DNA of 64,000 nucleotides from Alentia gelatinosa. Its lineage: Eukaryota > Annelida > Polychaeta > Phyllodocida > Polynoidae. The notes beneath the pieces were generated by a model. It had not been told where the DNA came from. It saw nothing but the letters and a program-made list of their open reading frames with translations, and searched no databases. Made by a program: the position numbers and the translations under genes. This document shows, piece after piece, positions 1 to 12,650 of this stretch (position 1 is the first letter of the stretch; every line of letters starts with the position of its first letter). The stretch lies in NCBI GenBank assembly GCA_950022655.1, contig OX465589.1, positions 26,403,626 to 26,467,625 on the forward strand, written 5' to 3'.

Positions 1-997
1 ACTCTCCCAGCAGAGATCCTGCGCTCTACTTCCTGTGGCCGCTTATATCTCTGCCCCAACCTGCCTGTTTGGGCTCAAATCTGGCCCCTACACCAGTTTT
101 TGAAATATCCTAAATTCTTAGTGCTTTGGGGAATATTTTGTGGTTTACATGTAAATAGATATGCATCTCTTTATATGGTAAATGATTTACACTCATTTCT
201 GTTATTTGTTATATCAAATCAGGCATAGTCTTAGGGATTACTTTCTTCATTGGAAGGCACCTCATGTGTTACAGGGTTTTGTTTATCAACATAACACATG
301 TGCTCACTCGAAGGGGCAGTCTAATCAACAGTAGATTCACATCATAAAGTGGTTTAGAGATGAAAAACAAACAGCTGGATTGTCTGTTAACCCCATTTAA
401 CAATTCAAATATTTCCTAACTAATGATATGTCAGTTGTTTGACTTGTATAACTTTTGACAGGTGCCTTGATTTGAATCTGAGATCTTTGCTGGTCTCCCC
501 TGTCTTGAGTGGAAACCCAGGGAACAGGCTTTGGGTTGGGGCAGAGACTAAGCCAGCGCTAGCGCCACGAAAGATCGGGGGGGGGGGGGGGGGAGAGTGC
601 AAGTCGCTATAATGTCTCCAGGTCAACGATTGTTCTGGATTAGACAACGTAGGGTCAAACCATGGTAACGGATCTCAGATCCGGTCTAGGAAAAAATTAA
701 GACAACCCCAAAGCACAAGGTAAATGGTGGACACTGTCCTAAGTTGTATATACCCCGAAATTAGTTCTTTTCATTGGAAGAAAGTGCCTGTGAATATGAA
801 ATAACCTAATGCCAAGCTTCCAAGTGTATCACAGATACATTTTTAAAATGTTTCCCGAACTGCTCTGATAGAAAAACACCCACAAAACCCATAACATGGT
901 GTCCCAGAATGTCACCACGAAATCACAGGAAACCGTAGCGTACTGTCCAATTTTTGAAGCGCCGTGTCCGTAGCGCAACGGCTACGTAAAATAGTGA

Positions 998-1320
998 CTT
1001 TTATCATCCAACTAATAGATAGTATCCACAAAAGACACATAAGGAGTGTGTATGGACATACTCGGAGCATACGAACATGTCGTATGCTCCGCGGTCCGCA
1101 TACAGAAAAAAAATTCGTACGGAAAAATAGTGCATTACTATAACGAACTGATATCGACATATCACTTGTCCAAAAAAGGTGGATAATAGATATGATATAG
1201 ACTGGTTTCAGATACAAGCAGTTGACTCTACGCAATATTCTCGCATGCTCTCGGATATTACAGTGCGTCAACTCCTTGGAGCATACGACCGCTTGCATCT
1301 GAAACCAACCAATATTGTGT
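998..1320. repeat. hairpin-ended dispersed repeat, copy 1
   Basis: About 320 bp ending in a long inverted repeat (GGTTTCAGATACAAGC at 1203 against its reverse complement near 1294, with an inner GTTGACTCTACGC / GCGTCAAC pair). The same structure recurs at 1332-1662 and 54348-54662. It is probably a non-autonomous fold-back or MITE-like family; no coding capacity. Confidence 0.75.
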
Positions 1321-1331
1321 ATTTATTATCC

Positions 1332-1662
1332 AGTTAATATAATGTGCCAATAGATACCACATAAGGACCGTGTTTGAAAATAACGGCGCATATGGATATG
1401 TTATATGTACCGTATTGCAAGAAAGCGCGCATACGGAAAAATAATGCATATGGAGAAAAATATACGCCAGTAAATGAACTAATACCAGAGCGCCAACTAT
1501 CTGATAATGGTGGATGATAAATTACAATATAGACTGTAAAAGCAGCCATATGGTTCTCAGAGTAGGCTCTACGCAATATCCTCGCATTCTCTCGGATATT
1601 ACTACGCATCACCTCCTCAGAGCGCACTGCCACTGGTATCTATAACCAGTCAATATTGCCAT
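1332..1662. repeat. hairpin-ended dispersed repeat, copy 2
   Basis: A more diverged tandem neighbour of the copy at 998-1320. It shares the CTACGCAATATCCTCGCATT block and the terminal AACCAGTCAATATTG. Confidence 0.65.
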
Positions 1663-2357
1663 GTATGTATTCAAATGTATCCACGTACCCATGTTGCATT
1701 CCTTGTTTGAATTTTCCTGAATATCGTCTGCCATCTGGCCACGTCAACTCTCCACTGTTACGATGAAATAAGAATTACATTAGTAAATATATAAGCTCAT
1801 ATAAGATCATTCTTGCATGAATGTATATGTGGTCATATTGATTAAGCAAAACCATATGACAAACCATTCCACGAGATATTTATCGATGTCACTCCTATAG
1901 TTTCATGGTTATAGGTATACCAGCCAGGTCTTTTCATTTTTACTCTTTACTCCAAGTATGATGACAATTTAGTACTTAATTAACATAATAACAGAAAAAT
2001 CAGAAATAACTGAAAAACTGGCATCTCTATAGTTACTTACAATATATGTTTATAAACTCTTGACGTGAGTCGACGTGACACTTTTATAACTCTCCCCACT
2101 GGCAAGTCCCTTTGGCGGACAAAACCTGACCATGGTCTCAATAAAACTTCTAAAAGTTTCTTCCTTGTGAACTTCAAGCTCTTATACTCTGATGTACACC
2201 TTAATCGAAACTTAAACTTTCATGCCCAAGTTGCATCGCATTTGATAATTACGGATGTGTGCCTTCTATCAGAAACAAAAAATGCGCCCATTCGATTAAA
2301 AAAAAAAAAAACCCCCAAAAAACCATTCAAATTTTACACATTCCAGCTTATACTCAC

Positions 2358-2554
2358 TGGCCATGGAGCTTTCCTACCAGCCACATGCCGACATACTTGG
2401 CATCTTTGAGCTGTGAGTTTTTGTAGAATACATGGGTGGCCTGACGAGAGAGAGGTGGGGTGGGCCTCGCGCCCTCAATCCGTGGTCTCAGCAGTTGTTT
2501 CTGGTCAGATAGAGCCTTGTCAATGGCCTGGTTGAAGGACCACAGCCACTCCGC
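2358..2554 (-). CDS. ALS2: alsin exon m: PH C-terminal helix and first MORN lead-in
   Basis: 197 nt. It begins AEWLWSFNQAIDKALSD, the C-terminal PH alpha helix with its conserved Trp. A Pro-rich linker follows, then SRQATHVFYKNSQLKDAKYV and GMWLVGKLHGQ, the start of the first MORN repeat (Y.G.W..GK.HG). Acceptor ATTGACAG|GCG. Donor GGCCA|GTGAGT, phase 2. The remaining MORN repeats and the VPS9 domain should lie below the window start. Confidence 0.95.
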
Positions 2555-5500
2555 CTGTCAATATATCAAAAACGTGTACCAAATCTCATTGCAACTAACA
2601 GCCATTGCTTAGCACTATTCTTTCAGCCAGTCACACACCATATATTTCACCCAATCCTCCTAATATTACCAATAGTGCTACTTTATGTCTACTGCTAATA
2701 GATATCGACGGAAACGAATAATCACATATGTATCGCTATTTCAATATCAAATAATAATAAAAATGATTTTTGATTCAACAGGGTAGTTTTGTGATGTAAC
2801 ACGGCAGTTACAACCTAAATGAGCTGTTATTCTGTATATACTACGTTATCCATAACAAGCACAAAGCATGTGGAAAATAAACCAATAAACAATGATGAAT
2901 GGTAAAGAAGGTGAATACACTAAGTGCTACCTTGTCTGTAGAATTCGGTGTTGTCAACACGAGGAGTTCTTCAGGCATCGTTAGCGAAACGGCATTCCTG
3001 GTAGATTTATCAACAAGGAAGACTAATGTAAATGAGTATTATGCACACTACAGAGAGTTACACTGTAGTTTTGACCACACGACGGACCAGTATGTAACGT
3101 GGTGAAAATCTTTTAAATGAGATTAGTACGTTTAAGTTCTTCTGCAGGAATTGTATGTGTCAAACAGCAATCACAGTATTGCATAAATCAACATTTTTCT
3201 TAAGTTTGAAACACTATAATCATAGCGGATACGGTAGCCTTGTTATAAGTAGATCATGACATTGGTAAATGTAGAATGGTAATCAATGAAGGGCTAGATA
3301 TGAAATGTCAGGAACTTTCACAGAAATGATCAAGGGACAGGGAGATAATTTAGAAGGATTGATGGGCGTTTAAACCAGGGAGGCATGTCGTAAGGCAGAC
3401 AGGGAGGGAGGGAGGGAGGGAGGGAGGGAGGGAGGGAGGGAGGGAGGGAGGGAGGGAGGGAGGCATGTCGTGAAGCAGACAGTGAGGGGGGAGGGAGGGA
3501 GGGAGGCAGGGAGGGAGGGAGGGAGGCAGACAGGGAGGGAGGGAGGGAGGGAGGGAGGGAGGAGGGAGGGAGGGAGGGAGGGAGGGAGGCATGTCGTGAA
3601 GCAGACAGTGAGGGGGGAGGGAGGGAGGGAGGCAGGGAGGCAGGGAGGCAGAGAGGCAGGGAGGGAGGGAGGGAGGGAGGCAGAGAGGCAGGGAGGGAGG
3701 CAGGGAGGGAGGGAGGGGGGAGGGAGGCAGGGAGGGGGAGGGAGGTAGGGAGGGAGAGAGGGGGGAGGGAGGGAGGGAGGGGGGGAGGAAGGGAGGGAGG
3801 CATGTCGTAAAGCAGCTAGGGAGGGAGGGAGGGAGGGAAGGAGGGAAGGAGGTAGGGAGTGAGGCAGGCAGGCAGGCAGGGAAGCAAAGAGAGAGGGAGG
3901 GAGCGAGGGAGGAAGGGAGGCAGGCAGGCAGGCATGTAGGGAACCAAAGAGGGAGGGAGGGAGGGAGGGAGGGAGAAAGGGAGGGAGGGAGGGAGGGAGG
4001 GAGGGAGGGAGGGAGGGAGGGAGGGAGGGAGGGAGGGAGGGAGGGAGGGAGGGGGAGAGCGGCAGGGAGGGAGTGAGAGAGCCAGGGAGGCAGGCAGGGA
4101 GGCAGGGAGGCAAGGAAACTGAGAGAGAGAGAGAGAGAGAGAAGTCATGGGGGAGCCGGTAAAAAGCATTCATTTCGATTTCAGAGAAACGAGACATGAA
4201 TTGGGAAAACTTCGGGTTTTTAAGATGAACGGAAAGAGATGAACTAAAATCGGGTTCGCTACTTACTTAACTTGGTTTGTATCTTGTATTGGGTCAACCC
4301 AGATAGTCGGTAGGGGGAATGTTTGATGCATTGAGTACTGAAATAATATCGTATATCATTAAACGTATCTACGAAGACTCCAACGTTGACATGATAACAT
4401 GCTCTCGACTGGTACACTTGTTACAGCTGAAAACTGACGTGAAGTCTACTAGAATATCAACAACCTTTACAATTAGGAATCATACAAAGACAGGAAAAGA
4501 ACATACATTAATAGACAGTGGCCATACATTTTAGTACTGATCAATTTTACTGTAATACAAATGAACAAGACAAACATTCAAGGTAAGTTCCATTAAAACA
4601 GTGAACATTTTTGCTATTCATTCAACACTGAAAATAAATAAAGTAAATGTAGATATTGGAGACGTTATAACGCTGTAAATAAGGTACTATGTTTACAAAG
4701 CATTGTTTAATTATAATATCTTGGTTAAAGGTGAGTAGGGGGAAGCTTTCAGTGAACTGCTATCACTTTGTTCTTATTCTGATGGCTACTAATCGTATAT
4801 ATGTTCGTTATCCGGACAGTGCCCCACCACCAATGCCACAACACATAGCGCCCTACATAACCATTCATGTTGACGGTGATAAAACCAGTATTTATTCTTG
4901 TCGGTGTGTATACCATGGATCTGTTGAGGTGGAGCACAATATCAAGCGTTCTTCTAGTGCAATACAATAAGCAGGTGGGTTGCATTTCTGTTAATTTGCA
5001 AGCATCATCAAGATGACTTTAATCTTATGATAATGATAACGTGAGGAACTGACTTATTATCTCCCTTATCAATATCATCTACCATATCACTCGTTTCTCC
5101 TTGTGGGACTGAATTGGGAAAGTACATGATGTTTGCTGTATTGAGCACTTTGTGATATATTGAGTCGTTTCCTTAAACTGGGTATACCTTGTGTGTTGAA
5201 ATATCTGCCTTGAACTGAAACGGCAAATTGTCTTTCCTGTTCAGACATATTCTGGAGGTTGTCATTTTTCGTCGAGACGGAAATTGGTTTTCCATTTTTT
5301 TGGAAGAATTTTTCGTTTTGCGTGAGAACCAACAAAACCTGGGTTTTGAGACCTGATTTAAATGAGGGGGGAATAATCCGCAACCAGGGGTTCTCCTAGG
5401 GTTAATTGTGGTTAAGATTTCGACAAATGCAGACGTTTTAGTATCTTAAGACATATTTTGGACTGAACTCAGCAATATTTCTGTACATGGGTTCTTTCAT

Positions 5501-7342
5501 TTTAAAACAAATCAAAATGTATCTTTTCAGATATTATATCCAGCCTCCTGTAATGAAACAATAATCTTAAACAGGTGAACAAACAGAACCACCAAAATAA
5601 TTATTTCACTCACAAAATATAGCACTACTATCTATGAAATAGCAACCTGAAACCAGCTGTTCCTGGACCTTACCTTCCTGTGTCGATTATATTTTAATCT
5701 AACTTAACACCTAAGGAAGCTGTCTCAATTCATTCATCACTGATTAACTTATCGAAGACAGCTAACCACATACAGTATCGTCCATCTACGTAACATAGAT
5801 CTGGTATGACTTGATATTCAATCAGGCATGTGAAAGCATGTATCTGGAGATTCTCGCATGATCATAGAAAATACCCAGAACTGGTTTTGTTCCCTTAAGA
5901 ATCGGATGCACCTAAGCCTGGGCGTATTTATTAATGATCTCTTTCTCAGAGTATTTATGCTGGACTACCATAATGTCAGTTGGTCATATCATCGTCTACA
6001 AGGGCAGTCGTTCAGTCGGGATGTTAATTGGGGAGAGAAAAAAAGTGGAAGTATTTTTCATGTGGAATTTAATGTATTAGAGAGACTGAGAAAACATGGA
6101 AAGTACATTGTGTTGCCATGGAATGGGCTGAGGGTTTGTAGTGAGGTTCAAAACACTGTTCTATGGGCTGCCGTGAACGAGATTCAATTCATGTAATATT
6201 TGTTTTACAACAGAAAATAAATTGTAATATAAATAAAAAAAGTGGATTTTCTGCGAAAAATACAAGAACATTCTTAAATCTTGGGTATTAGAAAATGATC
6301 TGAAAGTTTGCATCCCTACAGCTACAGTTTTTTTCCACATTTAACTTATGTATTTCTTATCTTAGGAGATTTCGTAAAGACGTGGTCAGACACTCATGCT
6401 CAATGATGAACTTAAATTTAAAGATTGAAACGGTTTTCAAAATGGTTATGATACAGCTCGTGCATTTATACGTATGTTCTCGAGTAGTTTAAGATTAACC
6501 CATAAACTCCCAGTAAAGAAGAGACACTTACATAATAACAGATATGACGCCCACATCGAGCTTCGTGATTAAAATTCAAATAATCTCTAGAGGTATATAC
6601 TTTGATGCAATAACATAAGAGCACTTCTTCACATGATGTGTCGTTTTTTGAGTGTCAGAGTAAAACGGAATTCATTCAATTTCTTTACATATAAAAAAGT
6701 GCAAATAATTATCACATGCAGCTAAATAAATCAACCCACATTTCTAGACTTTTAATTGATAGTCTTTCACATGCCTGATATTACGTTACCCGTCCTTCTT
6801 TTAATCATTGCATATTGACATATATCCGTGATCGTGCTGATAGATAGCATTAGCATGTTGCTTTGTGCTTAGCCCCTCACAATTATCTTCATGCTGGAAG
6901 GTGTTCCTATTCTCTCATACTTACATGGGCAAAAGAAGGTCCCTAGTGGAGAAATAATGGGGCAAAGGAAAATTTGGAGGAGAAAAGGAAAAAAAAAAAC
7001 AGCGGAGGAAATTTTAGCAGTGCCCAGGAATTTCTATCAATGAACATAATACTTGACATCGAGAAACATTGAGTTTGTAATACAAAATAATCGGCATTTT
7101 TTTTTTTACAAGGCTTGAGATATATAAGAGATTATTATATTGTTTGAATAATCTTTTACTTGATAACCATTACAAAAAAAAAAAAAAAAAAAAAAAATGA
7201 TAACCATTACAATCAGTGAAATGTACGACTTCAGTGTATAACTTTTTACATGGTTATGTTGTGGTCTGAAGAGCAGATAGAGAAATGTTGACGAAGGAAA
7301 CGTTGATCCATTTTGTTTTTAGTAATTTTTAGAGGTACTTAC
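2555..7342. other. alsin intron(s) with an unlocated PH exon
   Basis: Contains the purine array at 3385-4138, a 27-bp poly(A) near 7172 and long AT-rich sequence. Homology requires an exon of about 45 codons with phase 0/0 here. No minus-strand stretch with fitting splice sites and PH-like residues could be found. Confidence 0.6.
3385..4138. repeat. (GGGA)n purine array with higher-order units
   Basis: About 750 bp of GGGAGGGA-type repeats on the plus strand, interrupted by GGCA variants. A GGCATGTCGTGAAGCAGACA-type spacer recurs at about 3382, 3462, 3586 and 3800, giving a partial higher-order unit of about 124 bp. It ends in (GA)n. The Leu/Pro/Ser and Arg/Gly ORFs in it are artefacts of the repeat. 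The plus (template) strand has many G-triplets able to form G-quadruplexes. Confidence 0.95.
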
Positions 7343-7471
7343 TTGGCCATGAACGAAGACATCGGAGAAGAGGATGAACCAGTGCATGGAGAAGCGTCCA
7401 CTTGTCGGGATACTCAGAGGGTTGGCTTTACTCTCACGAACCAGTCGTCGACCTGTCACCTTCAACGCGTC
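7343..7471 (-). CDS. ALS2: alsin exon l: PH domain N-terminal half
   Basis: 129 nt, 43 codons, phase 0 at both ends. It encodes DALKVTGRRLVRESKANPLS then GRFSMHWFILFSDVFVHGQ. The WFILFSD..VH strand is the diagnostic alsin PH-domain sequence. Acceptor GGATGCAG|GAC. Donor GGCCAA|GTAAGT. The next PH exon (beta strands 3-6) is not recognisable downstream. Confidence 0.96.
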
Positions 7472-7697
7472 CTGCATCCACATGTAACAGATATAACTGA
7501 TGTAGAGACAAACACCATCAGGGAAATTGTGATGTGTGCTCATAAGAACTCAATGTGTTTTGTATGTCATTTAATGTAAAATTGTTGTTTTTCGGGGATT
7601 GATAGCAGGGCAAGTATAGAAATACTACACAATCATAAGCCTTTAATAGGAACTCAATAATAAGAACTGTTCTACAGAGTTACAGGATCTGATACAT

Positions 7698-7960
7698 TGG
7701 AAACTCGTATCTAACGCCCATTAGATATTTCGGAAAAATATCCAATGCGGGAAAATGTCACAAATATTAGCCCATTAGTCAATATGAAGGGTGAGATAAA
7801 TTCAGAAACCCATTCAAGTTTATTGTCAGAGCTCGATCCCATCTCGTTTGAATCACTACGTAATTCACGCAGCTTCGCCTTGTGAATTACTACGTGATTA
7901 AAACTCGATGGGATACAAGCTCAGACCCTTAACTCTCATAGGTTTCCTCTATAGTATCTG
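7698..7960. repeat. fold-back repeat family B, copy 1
   Basis: Core 7805-7948 is an imperfect palindrome: GAAACCCATTCAAG...CAGAGCTCGATCCCAT pairs with ATGGGATACAAGCTCAGACC...ATAGGTTTCC. Related copies are at 12516-12650 and 13428-13690. Confidence 0.75.
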
Positions 7961-8147
7961 ATCAATGATTTTACCAAATATTTCTAAAGTGCAAAAACTG
8001 TAAGCCAGTTTTCGTATAGTACATGACTTACGATTCGCACCTGTCCAGGAGCTTCTGAGAATCAAGGCGTACTGAATAATTACAGAAGACTCAGTGCTTT
8101 TCAGGCCGGCAACTAACCAATAATGTTACCAATTATCCTTTACTCAC

Positions 8148-8279
8148 GGCAAACTTTGGCGGACAGGTTTCCCAGAACTTGCGCGTGTTTTCTGCCGACG
8201 TGTGTTCTGAGCTGGCCGACTGTTTGAGCGTGTCCCAGTCCGTGCTGAGCTGACTGAGATGCATGTGTTCTGACGTGTA
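8148..8279 (-). CDS. ALS2: alsin exon k: DH-PH linker
   Basis: 132 nt, 44 codons, both borders in phase 0. It encodes YTSEHMHLSQLSTDWDTLKQ then SAENTRKFWETCPPKFA. The FWxTxPxKhxx turn aligns with the segment of alsin just before the PH domain. Acceptor GGTTTTCAG|TAC. Donor TTTGCC|GTGAGT. A (TA)n run begins about 50 bp upstream of the acceptor. Confidence 0.9.
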
Positions 8280-8317
8280 CTGAAAACCGACAGAAAAGTA
8301 TGATAAAAATAGTTTAA

Positions 8318-8324
8318 CATATTT

Positions 8325-8406
<82 letters not shown>
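8318..8406. repeat. (TA)n microsatellite
   Basis: About 80 bp of uninterrupted TA just upstream (in gene orientation) of alsin exon k. Confidence 0.97.
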
Positions 8407-8407
<1 letters not shown>

Positions 8408-8444
8408 CAGTAAATCTATATATATTTTAACAGTAATTATATAG

Positions 8445-8584
8445 AACGTCCTGACCATGCTGTAGAAGTCACAGAACGAGATGCTAATTTACCGTGTATA
8501 CGGACCGAGGTGTTTACGCCGAGTTTCGTACAAACGGTAAATTAGCATCGAGTTCTGTGACTTGTACAAGCATGGTTGGACGTT
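8445..8584. repeat. near-perfect fold-back element
   Basis: AACGTCCTGACCATGCTG...AAGTCACAGAAC...ATGCTAATTTACCGT pairs with ACGGTAAATTAGCAT...GTTCTGTGACTT...AGCATGGTTGGACGTT. About 50-bp arms around a 30-bp centre. Confidence 0.85.
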
Positions 8585-9407
8585 TTATATTTACTATATA
8601 CCCGTACTTTAAAAAAAAATCAATTAAATTTGTCTTAACAACCAAAATTTTAATAAATATGTAGGGCTAGGTGGTCCGTATTTTAGTGTACTTATAATTG
8701 ATTGGTCACATGCTCTGACTATACAAGGGATGGCAGTTACAAACTTAGAACTAGTATCCACTTCACGGTCGCGGTCGCTGTTGACATGTGCATTTCACAG
8801 GTATGGCCATAATGGTTGTGTGTCAAATTATGGCTATAATAAGTTCTAATGAAATGAAGACTACTAAAACAATTGGAAAGGGGAATGAACTTGGCATGTA
8901 GATTTCCCTTCAACATACATTATGAATAATAAACAACACTCACAGGTGAATGGCAGCACGCGATCCTACTTTGACATATTGAATGATAGACTCACAATAT
9001 ATGAATTTCTACTTTAAAATATTGTAGCAATCGCGCGTAACTGATAGAAACACCGTGAATTTAAGTGCCCAAGCGTTGATATACAGTAACATTTCCTAAC
9101 TACTCTCTAACGATTAACAGTGCTCCAGTAACAGAGGCCAGATATTTTTTTCTTTTTTCTTTATTCCAACCAGTTCTACAAGAAGCAGATCTTCCATCGG
9201 ACAAGCGCTGAGCTGTCACAGTCGATCATCGAAACCCGATTGACCTTCACCGTAGCAGTAGCAGTCCTTGTCACAGTCACGTGACTGCTACTCACTGCCC
9301 CTGCGAGAAACCATTTTTTAATTATTATTTCCCCCCGAAAAAAACCCCAAAACCCCACTATATTCTCGCCACTATATACAAGCATTGAACAATAAAAGTA
9401 GACTCAC

Positions 9408-9573
9408 TGATGGGTATCGGAGCGCCACTTTGCTGATGAGTTTGGAGTAGTCCTTAAGGCGGTGCAGAGGGACCTGCATGAGGCGACGTAAGGTTAGCGC
9501 CATGTTGGAGCGCTCCACGCGGCTCTCCTCCAGTATGTCCACAAAGTGTTCGTGAACCTTCTCAAAGAATGCG
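9408..9573 (-). CDS. ALS2: alsin exon j: DH domain C-terminal helices
   Basis: 166 nt encoding SAFFEKVHEHFVDILEESRV then LRRLMQVPLHRLKDYSKLIS and KVALRYPS. The P-hydrophobic-x-R-L-x-x-Y-x-K-L-hydrophobic core is the conserved DH helix that contacts the GTPase. Acceptor CACTTGCAG|C. Donor CATCA|GTGAGT, phase 0. Confidence 0.95.
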
Positions 9574-10155
9574 CTGCAAGTGTACAATCACAACCAAAAT
9601 TACAACACAGATCCCATCCCTCTAGGCTTCTCATAAAAGAAACCTCTAGCTCATTGTATAATTTTGATAAGTATATATATTCATTTGGGCGGCTATTCTG
9701 TGACTTAAGATTCTTGTTTTCCACCTGTGAAGAAATATAAGCGGTATCACATCCTAATCAACTCCACTAACATTAAGGTGGTAATATTCAATTGGTAAGC
9801 GAAATAGATATAAGTAAATATGCCATAAGTAATGAAGTCTAGAGAATTACATTCGAAGAGCAGAACCATTAGGAATTCCAACGGATAATGTTGTTTTGAA
9901 TGGAGAAAACTAAACTACAATATAGATTCATCTAGAATTTCAACAAAAATAGGCAAAGAAACAATAATACCACTGAATGCGTCTTAATGTAATAGAAGGA
10001 TAAAGGATGAGATGATTGGAAGATTTGTTGAAGACATTCTATCCCCGGGGACTATATGTAGAGAGTAAACCTTCCGTGCAGGTAACCCCAGTGACTTTGG
10101 TATGATCAGTAGTTCTGAGAAGGTATTAGTCATTGTTACAGTGAGCAAAGAATTA

Positions 10156-10366
10156 AGGGTGTGCTCCACCGGGCCGATTTCTCACCCGATCAATTGTTCC
10201 TGGGCCCTGTAGAGGAAGCTCACGTATTGTAATTTATTTAATTCTGATAACAATAGTTTAATAAATGACCATTTTCAAAGATTTGAGAAATTCTAGGGCA
10301 TCCGATAATGATCGGCGATTGTCTGGCTACAGAATCGGCTACCGTCGGTCCAGTGGAACACCCCCT
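10156..10366. mobile_element. MITE with TTA target duplication (PIF/Harbinger-like)
   Basis: 211 bp. Terminal inverted repeats AGGGTGTGCTCCACCGGGCC and the complement of GGACCAGTGGAACACCCCCT-type sequence, flanked by TTA on both sides (10153-10155 and 10367-10369). A 3-bp TWA duplication is the PIF/Harbinger signature. No transposase. Confidence 0.7.
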
Positions 10367-12515
10367 TTAGCCTGATCAACACTTGTATGACGACATTGTT
10401 TGAATTCTAGATGGACTTAATCTGCTCTTGATTCTGTAATCACGAATGGCCCATATAAATTCTAACTGAGGGAAAATGCAATCATTTTAGGTAGTGCACT
10501 TGCCAACAAGAACAACGACACAGCAGTATTAAAGGTATATTTCACCGACACAGCCTTTCTACAAAACCTTAAGCTTCAAACTAGAGGGATTTACGTATTT
10601 ACAAAGACAGAGTGACCTACAAGTACATCATCATATCACCTAGCACACGGCCACACCTCTTTAACATACAGCAATCAAAATGAGTAATTTCACTTAATCA
10701 CTAGGCAATATATTCCATGGTTGCAGGACAGAACCACAGGCCTGCCACTGGGGAAAATATAAAAACAGCAATAGCTATAAAGTATCGGAGCCAAAAAGAG
10801 AGATATTATCAAAGCGCTGTGATATATTTGTGATTGTTTTCTTTTTTCTATTTGTTTTTAGATTTATTTTGTTCTTTTCACGACACCATATCCTAAGCTC
10901 CATAATCGAACAGATGCAGCAGAAAAGGTACCAACAAAACACAAGACCCGTTCTATATATCTAAATGGTCCGGAGCCGTCTTATATATCTAGATGGTCTT
11001 AAGAAAAGATGACGATGAGGGCAGTCATGTTCTCTGTCAGCCTTATCGGTGGTGTTCTACGTTGCAGGAACTGCCATAGTTCTATACACAAGCAGAACCA
11101 GGACTACAAATACTAAGTTACAAATTATCACCGCTCTGAATTGTTTCAAAACAATTCATTCAAGAGCTTTAGTTCCGAAAGAAGATCAACAAAAGAGAAT
11201 TCAAAATATATTAGGCTCTTATCTTCACAAATGTAATCATACTTGTTGGAATGAAAGCTAAATATGTCAGTGTATATCTAGGCATAACGACTTTTCTATA
11301 CGCATATCAATCTACGGGACAAGACTGTATTTTGGTGGATTGTTTAATAAGCTGGTTCAGATATAATACGTGGCTAGGCCTAACTGCACTCTAAAAAAAA
11401 AAAAAAAATTGTTTAATAAGCTGAAAATAATTTGCAAAATAATATATGAAAATCAGTGTAGGACGTAGGTAGTTAGTTACCTTCTGTGCGAAAAAGAAGA
11501 AATAAAATTGGTGTTGCTGTGGATATTGCATTTTCTTCAAAGATAAAGTAGCCGCCAGGAAAATTTCAACGCGGAAAATAGGTAAAAAATAGACGTTTAA
11601 AAGTGCTAAGAAATACATGGATCATCAGGCCAGTGGCAGGACTGAGGTGCTCTTAGACTAAAGGGAATGCAGCATTTCTCCCCGTCCAACACTAGGCACG
11701 AGTAAGCAAGCCTGCTGCTAGATACGGACACCTGATGACTACAGAGCATAGTGCTGATCGTGGGTTAGTGGGTGAGTCAGTGCACAGGCATGTCACACCC
11801 ACACAATTTACATGGTTTACGAGTTTACAATGGAATAGTTACTTCTTGGATCTCCTACAAGTCAACGAAGACAAAGCAAGAGACGTTAGAGGCCGCATCT
11901 AAAGGTGTTTTATCGTCTACATATCTCATGCTTAAGGTAGAAAGCACTTAATTCTCCCATTATATTACTTATTTGCTATTGCTATCCAATGCATTTAGGG
12001 ACCCATAAAACGTAATATTCAAATAAGTGATGAATTATGAAAATATGAGTACCGCTTATTGATACATTACTATTAACATGTAGTAACTGACAATAATGGG
12101 AACTTTCGACCGCTAGCTAGATAACTTACATGTATATACAACAAGTAGATCAATAGAGTCCTGTTCAGTGTTGATATACAGTATTGCGAGGGTATTATGA
12201 AAGTCCTGGAAAAGATGTTCTATTTCTTAATTCAAAATATTTTCTGATAATTCCATACGACAGTCATAAAAGAAGGTGCAATTGTTTTGGTTTATCTTTT
12301 ATCGTGTAACAACTGCTCATGGATCGGACATACGTCCTATCAGAGGAGACAACATTGTTATATCCTCTGATATCTAGTATGATTAAAAGATTCATTGATG
12401 CCCATAATTTGAGGTCACTTGCCCGAGATTTACCTGAATACTTCCCGGCTGAATAACCAATACAACGTGTCGGGTCCACTAAGAAACAATTTCAGTTTGT
12501 GAAGATTGAATTTCT

Positions 12516-12650
12516 ATCTCACCCTGATATTTATCATCGCCTTTGATCGCTACGTAATCCACTCGCTCCGTGAATTACTCGCCGGTCAAACTCGATGGAG
12601 TACATAGAGACTAAGTCATTTTTATCTCATAAGTTTCCTTTATAAATACT
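12516..12650. repeat. fold-back repeat family B, copy 2 (diverged)
   Basis: Shares ATCGCTACGTAATCCAC / GTGAATTACTCGCCGGTCAA arms and the AGTTTCCTTTATAA end with the copies at 7698 and 13428. Confidence 0.6.

Larger units (their letters stand above)
1..2357. other. alsin intron downstream of exon m (partial)
   Basis: No further MORN exon was recognised. It holds an 18-base G run near 577, two copies of a hairpin-ended repeat (listed separately), a poly(A)/poly(C) run near 2299 and otherwise AT-rich sequence. Small ORFs here overlap repeats or lie antisense to exon m. Confidence 0.6.

Noticed and set aside
1..130. Possible further alsin MORN exon on the minus strand
   Set aside because: Translations lack the MORN YxGxW/GxG pattern and there is no convincing splice pair.
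2065..2409. 114-codon plus-strand ORF
   Set aside because: Partly antisense to alsin exon m and includes poly-Lys/Pro from an A/C run; no recognisable domain.
3330..4197. Long Ser/Leu/Pro-rich and Arg/Gly-rich ORFs
   Set aside because: Pure translation of the GGGA purine array; open in several frames on both strands, no start context or domain.
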